64,000 nucleotides of DNA from JAGVPT01 sp963772165 (GTDB lineage Bacteria > Bacteroidota > Ignavibacteria > UBA10030 > UBA8401), in contig CAVYWA010000021.1 in NCBI GenBank assembly GCA_963772165.1, positions 185,089 through 249,088 of the forward strand. The letters run 5' to 3'. Below the pieces are notes generated by a model. That model was not told the origin of the DNA and ran no database searches. It was given only the letters and a program-made list of their open reading frames with translations. The position numbers and the translations under genes are program-made. This document shows positions 60,723 through 64,000 of the stretch, one piece after another; the first letter of the stretch is position 1, and each line of letters begins with the position of its first letter.

Positions 60723-61397
60723 ATGAAGGTGTCGCAATATATTTCTCTCTCGTTTTTAATTCTGACATTCGCATCGCAAATGTACTCTCAAAGTTCTTAT
60801 CTTGAAAAAGGTCAGAGCGGCATAGGAATTTCAGGGAACTTCTCTTCCAATCAGAGTGCGTCAGCGACAGGAGGTTCGCTGGGATATTCTATAAATGGTG
60901 TTCTCGACGCCGGTCTCTCTATATCAAATATCTCTCCTTCACAAAAACTCGACGGTCAGGACCTCTACGCTGCTGCTATTGCTCTGTCTATCACATTTAC
61001 CGCCGTCAAACAAGACCAAACAAATCCTATTTCACTTTCGTTTAATGCTACAGACCTTAGTTACAAGTATACCTCCTCCGCATTAGACCAAAATAAATTA
61101 CCAACGGAGCCCACCGGATTTTCAATAGGAGCGTCGATTTATCGGAATATCATAGCATCATCCATCATGAAGGTTCAACCTCAGGTAAGCGTTTCCTATA
61201 TAAGAGTAAACGCTGAAGTCAAAGATAACTACGGTAACGCTGTCGCATTAAGCAATAATTCGGCAGTTTTTGATTTGGGTTTTTCATTGTTGTTTCAAAC
61301 AGGACCATCAACCATCTTTGCTATTAGTCCATCTCTTGGGATAGATAAAAATAATTCTACATTTGACTTGAGTGCTGGTTTTGTATTTGTCCTTTAA
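60723..61397 (+). CDS. Outer-membrane beta-barrel-like protein
   Basis: 224 residues from ATG 60723, supported by AAAGGACAG upstream. A signal peptide (LSFLILTFASQMYSQ) is followed by alternating strands (GIGISGNFSS, ALSITFTAV, SIGASIYRNI, KVQPQVSVSYIRV) ending in FDLSAGFVFVL. The size suggests an eight- to ten-stranded barrel. The frame continues upstream through the integrase remnant to 60399, but the signal peptide marks the true start. It lies between two related MITEs and may have travelled with them. Confidence 0.75.
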   Translation: MKVSQYISLSFLILTFASQMYSQSSYLEKGQSGIGISGNFSSNQSASATGGSLGYSINGVLDAGLSISNISPSQKLDGQDLYAAAIALSITFTAVKQDQTNPISLSFNATDLSYKYTSSALDQNKLPTEPTGFSIGASIYRNIIASSIMKVQPQVSVSYIRVNAEVKDNYGNAVALSNNSAVFDLGFSLLFQTGPSTIFAISPSLGIDKNNSTFDLSAGFVFVL

Positions 61398-61427
61398 AAC
61401 TTTGCTCCTCTGGCCGTTGAATTAGAC

Positions 61428-61572
61428 TAGAAGCTATCTCAAAAACCCCCAAAAATGTCCTTCTGATCCCGCCGTTTTCTGGTCGTCGGAAAGCGACGAC
61501 TCTTCGAGCGGGAGAAGAATATGACATTTACAAATGCATTCTACATCGAAACCATTTTTGAGATGGTTTCTA
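61428..61572. mobile_element. MITE copy 2, related to the copy at 60244-60437
   Basis: TAGAAGCTATCTCAAAAA (61428-61445) and TTTTTGAGATGGTTTCTA (61555-61572) are inverted repeats with two mismatches. The right 45 bases (from ATGACATTTACAAATGC) match copy 1 nearly exactly. The centre differs, carrying a GTCGTCGGAAAGCGACGAC hairpin, so the internal parts turn over faster than the ends. Confidence 0.75.
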
Positions 61573-61817
61573 GAAAAAAATGTGTAGTTATTTTGTTTTG
61601 TATCGTTGATCGTAATCCAAGAACTGTAAGGTCAGAAGAAGTTTCTTATAGATTCAATCGATGCTGATCATTATATTAATCTTGTTATATGATAAAGCAC
61701 GAGAGGTTTCCAGTTAGGCGGCCAGAAAGATGAAAAGACCGTTAACAAAGTCTTTCGGTGTTCAATATTTACAGAAGGAAGAGCAATTAAAATCGTTTAA
61801 AATATCCCGTTTTTCCC

Positions 61818-61890
61818 CGGGCTCTTAGCTCAGTCCCAACGGGACTTCGCTTCAGCCCTGCCAGGAAGCAGAAACGGGCTCTTAGCTCAG
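61818..61890. repeat. Direct repeat of a tRNA 5' end, 57 bp apart
   Basis: CGGGCTCTTAGCTCAG occurs at 61818-61833 and again at 61875-61890. The second copy continues as a tRNA half; the first does not. Such duplications are typical footprints of integration or recombination at a tRNA gene. Confidence 0.7.
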
Positions 61891-61926
61891 TTGGTTTAGA
61901 GCGCTACCTTGACACGGTAGAGGTCA
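61876..61926 (+). pseudogene. Truncated tRNA-Val (GAC), 5' half
   Basis: GGGCTCT acceptor strand, a D arm (GCTC...GAGC) and the anticodon arm CTACC-TTGACAC-GGTAG (anticodon GAC, valine) are intact. After AGGTCA the T arm (GGTTCGAATCC type) and the 3' acceptor strand AGAGCCC are missing, so no functional tRNA can form. The position just upstream of a tyrosine recombinase gene marks it as an attachment-site remnant. Confidence 0.75.
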
Positions 61927-62022
61927 AAGGTAGTTTCCTGCAAATATCTCCGAGTTTCGCCACTTCCTGTTTCATTCTGCACTCAACTAGCACTCCTCAC
62001 TTGCAAAGGAGTGAGCCTTCCG

Positions 62023-62706
62023 ATGTTTCTCTCCAAAACTTCCAGGGGTATCTACTACCTATTCTTCAATGATGTCAATGGAAATAGATGTAAGGTTTCC
62101 ACTCGGTCCCGCCTAAAATGCGACGCAACAAAATTCCTGCAATCATTCAAGATTAGCGAATACAATCGAAAGCAAAGGACACAGAACAGGCCGCTTGATG
62201 AATTCATGGTCGAATACTTGGCTTATGCGAAAGGGGTATTTGCTTCAGGCACTGTCTACCTTCACGAATTGGCACTCAGTCAATTGCGGGAGAGTGCTGG
62301 CAACCTACCTATAAGAGAAATTAGCCCTCAGCACATCGATAAGCTCAAATCAGAACTCATTCAAAAGGTCGATGAAAATCTCGATCCCGTAATGAGCCCT
62401 GTGACGGTGAATGAGCGCCTCAGCAAATTGAAGGCTGCCTTTAACACTGCTTTGCGCTGGAATATGATAACTGTTAATCCAGTAAAAGGAATTCAGCCTG
62501 TCTCAGTTCCGGAAAAGAGCGCCATCGTTCTTCAGCCGTCAAGACTTTCAGAAACTCCTGTCCGTTATCAAAGAAGGGTGGTTGAGGGAATTGGTGGTTT
62601 TTGCCGTTCTAACAGGGATGAGGAGAGGAGAGATCACAAACTTACGCTGGCAGGAAGTGGACTTGAACAGAAAGCTTCTTACAATTCAAAGCAACCCGAC
62701 TTTTAA
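62023..62706 (+). CDS. Tyrosine recombinase/integrase, N-terminal part (frameshifted)
   Basis: From ATG 62023, with AAAGGAG 11 bases upstream, it encodes an N-terminal arm-binding-like segment (KTSRGIYYLFFNDVNG) and a core-binding domain (FASGTVYLHELALSQLRESA, SPVTVNERLSKLKAAFNTAL). Sense is lost after VPEKSAIV (about 62530), and the catalytic domain continues in the frame of the next entry. The gene lies 3' of the tRNA-Val half, as integrases of tRNA-targeting elements do. Confidence 0.82.
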   Translation: MFLSKTSRGIYYLFFNDVNGNRCKVSTRSRLKCDATKFLQSFKISEYNRKQRTQNRPLDEFMVEYLAYAKGVFASGTVYLHELALSQLRESAGNLPIREISPQHIDKLKSELIQKVDENLDPVMSPVTVNERLSKLKAAFNTALRWNMITVNPVKGIQPVSVPEKSAIVLQPSRLSETPVRYQRRVVEGIGGFCRSNRDEERRDHKLTLAGSGLEQKASYNSKQPDF

Positions 62707-63070
62707 AACGAAAGGGGGAAAGAGGCGAACTATACCGTTAAACGATACAGCCCTTTATATCCTTTCTGCAAGAAATGGGAAGGGCACTACAGAATATGTT
62801 TTTACTCTCAACGGTATGAAGGTATCTGAGGGGTGGCTAACTCATGCGTTTAAGAAAGCTACGTATGATGCCCGACTGCACGATGACCGCTTGCATTTTC
62901 ATTCATTACGTCATACTTTTGCGTCGTGGTTAGTGCAGGATGGCGTTTCGATTTATGCGGTGAAGGAATTGCTTGGGCATTCGGACGTAAAAACCACACA
63001 GGTTTACTCTCATCTACGGCTCGATCAATTGCACAGCGAAGTGAACAAAATATTGTTGGTAATCAACTAG
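62582..63070 (+). CDS. Tyrosine recombinase/integrase, catalytic part (frameshifted)
   Basis: 162 residues holding the complete catalytic set: the first Arg in LTGMRRGEITNLRW, H-x-x-R in HFHSLRHTFASW, the downstream His in LLGHSDVKTTQ and the nucleophile Tyr in QVYSHL. It joins the N-terminal part (62023-62706) by one or two small shifts between about 62530 and 62585. If the shifts are sequencing errors, the enzyme would be intact. The short remnant at 60486-60722 derives from a relative of this domain. Confidence 0.88.
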   Translation: MRELVVFAVLTGMRRGEITNLRWQEVDLNRKLLTIQSNPTFKTKGGKRRTIPLNDTALYILSARNGKGTTEYVFTLNGMKVSEGWLTHAFKKATYDARLHDDRLHFHSLRHTFASWLVQDGVSIYAVKELLGHSDVKTTQVYSHLRLDQLHSEVNKILLVIN

Positions 63071-63154
63071 GAATTTGAGAGAACGGCACAACTGATTGAT
63101 GTGATTACCGAACTGGATTGAAGCATAGGATTTATATCCTTAGGTCACGGAAGC

Positions 63155-64000
63155 CTAGTGTTGTGATAGTGCATTCAAGTCACGAATCATGCGATTCAGT
63201 TTTTCATGTTCATAATTGGGTGCTTCTTCACGCAACTCCATTAGAATCTGCATTGCTTCTCTATAATACCTTTGGTTCATCATGGACATGCCCATATTGT
63301 ATTTTATCTCCGCCACTACCTCGTCCGCTTTTGGTTTACCATATCTTGTGTAGTAGCTCCATGCTTCTCGAAATGCGTCTGCGGCTTCACCAAATTTCTT
63401 TTCGTCGAATAAGGTACTTGCTAATTCATTTATTTTATCCGTACTGAAATATTCCGACGGTGTCTTCGAACAGAGCAAGAAAGCCGCCCTTTCTCCCAAA
63501 AACCAGGAGGAATAAGCGATGTCGAGATTGTAACTCCTGAAATACACCTTTGCCCACGGAAGGGTCTGGGGATGACGCGCATCGAATACCACTCATGTTG
63601 GGATGCATCTAAGTAAGCAATTACAAAGCTATTTTTCGCTTTTGCATAATCGTGAGCAATCATGTATTCTCTCCCAAGATTTCGCTCAAGTTCTGCCATA
63701 GTCAAATAGTAAGTCGCTTCCACAGAATCTAATTTTGTCCGCCAACGCATATCTCCTTCAGGGTTTTCCTTTTCCAATTCATCGAGAATCTCTCTTTGCT
63801 TTTGGTACCAGATTGGCTTCCTAGAACTCCCACATATTCTAATCTTGCTTGAAGATCGTTAGGATTGGCCACTAAATATTCTCTGTAAAGGTCGGCGGCG
63901 CGATTTACCTCCTGATCTTCAAGTAACGTTCAGCCTGATTAAGTTGTTCTTCTTTTGGCGTGCAATTTATTCTAAGCAAGGAAACAGCAACAACAATTAT
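63155..64000 (-). CDS. TPR-repeat protein, partial at right edge and frameshifted
   Basis: Reading leftward, a protein of tetratricopeptide-like helices is spread over several frames: NQAERYLKI and NRAADLYREYLVANPNDLQA near 63.9 kb, ILDELEKENPEGDMRW and YLTMAELERNLGREY near 63.7 kb, then KVYFRSYNLDIAYSSWFLGE, FGEAADAFREAWSYYTRYGK and EEAPNYEHEKLNRMIRDL ending at 63155. Frame changes lie near 63585, 63790 and 63920. The extreme end (VVAVSLLRINC) resembles a lipoprotein signal, so only the first few codons may be missing. Function unknown, probably a scaffold. Confidence 0.6.

Larger units (their letters stand above)
61573..62022. other. Intergenic region containing partial tRNA-Val sequences
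   Basis: About 450 bases. The part up to 61810 shows nothing definite. From 61818 it contains two copies of a tRNA 5' end (listed separately), then unrecognised sequence up to the integrase start. Confidence 0.5.

Noticed and set aside
61818..61833. A second tRNA gene
   Set aside because: Only the first 15-16 bases match; the D and anticodon arms do not follow.

Overview
The window looks like a chromosome segment from the Bacteroidota/Chlorobiota lineage, most likely an Ignavibacteria-type organism. The evidence is a type IX secretion C-terminal signal of the NYPNPFNPST kind (gene ending at 53444), a DUF4249 lipoprotein beside a TonB-dependent receptor with a carboxypeptidase-like N-terminal domain, a GH92 mannosidase, and several promoters whose -10 box fits the Bacteroidota pattern TAnnTTTG.

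Layout. 1-11.6 kb is mostly housekeeping: a membrane pyrophosphatase (cut by the left edge) and an amino-acid permease on the minus strand, then a plus-strand run with a stand-alone AmmeMemoRadiSam-type radical SAM enzyme, an AHSA1/SRPBCC protein, an AlkD-like DNA repair protein, pdxH, an LhgO-like oxidase, tgt-yajC-ribBA, greA and a CYTH-domain protein. 11.73-12.21 kb is a tRNA-Gly/tRNA-Cys/tRNA-Leu cluster with a good promoter and a terminator. 12.3-36.3 kb is the outstanding region: a MerR-type regulator with a degenerate cobalamin-binding module, followed by about 23 kb of co-directional genes for very large exported proteins (DUF11-type repeats, calcium-loop motifs, a large beta-barrel, a 2,700-residue-class repeat protein with exact 183-bp repeats, and a 1596-residue protein with an OmpA-like peptidoglycan-binding domain). 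Together they look like one cell-surface fibre or adhesin assembly with its own regulator.

36.3-38.2 kb (minus strand) is a small electron-transfer cluster: Rieske lipoprotein, four-helix b561-like membrane protein, YceI protein. 38.6-40.2 kb is an ECF sigma/anti-sigma/Spy-like operon. 40.3-50.9 kb holds an HDOD protein, deoC, GH92, a response regulator, a carboxylesterase, two GNAT acetyltransferases and a tandem pair of ABC-2 permeases behind a structured leader. 51.3-56.6 kb encodes exported proteins: a T9SS-sorted Asp-box propeller, a DUF4249 lipoprotein with simple repeats in its signal-peptide region, and a TonB-dependent receptor.

56.7-64 kb is more mobile and repeat-rich: methyltransferase, cupin, acetyltransferase, hairpin repeats, two related MITEs flanking an outer-membrane-like gene and a decayed integrase fragment, a truncated tRNA-Val half-gene, a tyrosine recombinase and a TPR lipoprotein cut by the right edge.

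Sequence quality. Many reading frames are broken by single-base shifts. They are heavily clustered at 18.0-22.7 kb and also occur at about 39.67, 52.11, 53.5, 62.5 and 63.6 kb. From sequence alone I cannot tell assembly errors from real decay; the clustering in a repetitive gene favours errors there.
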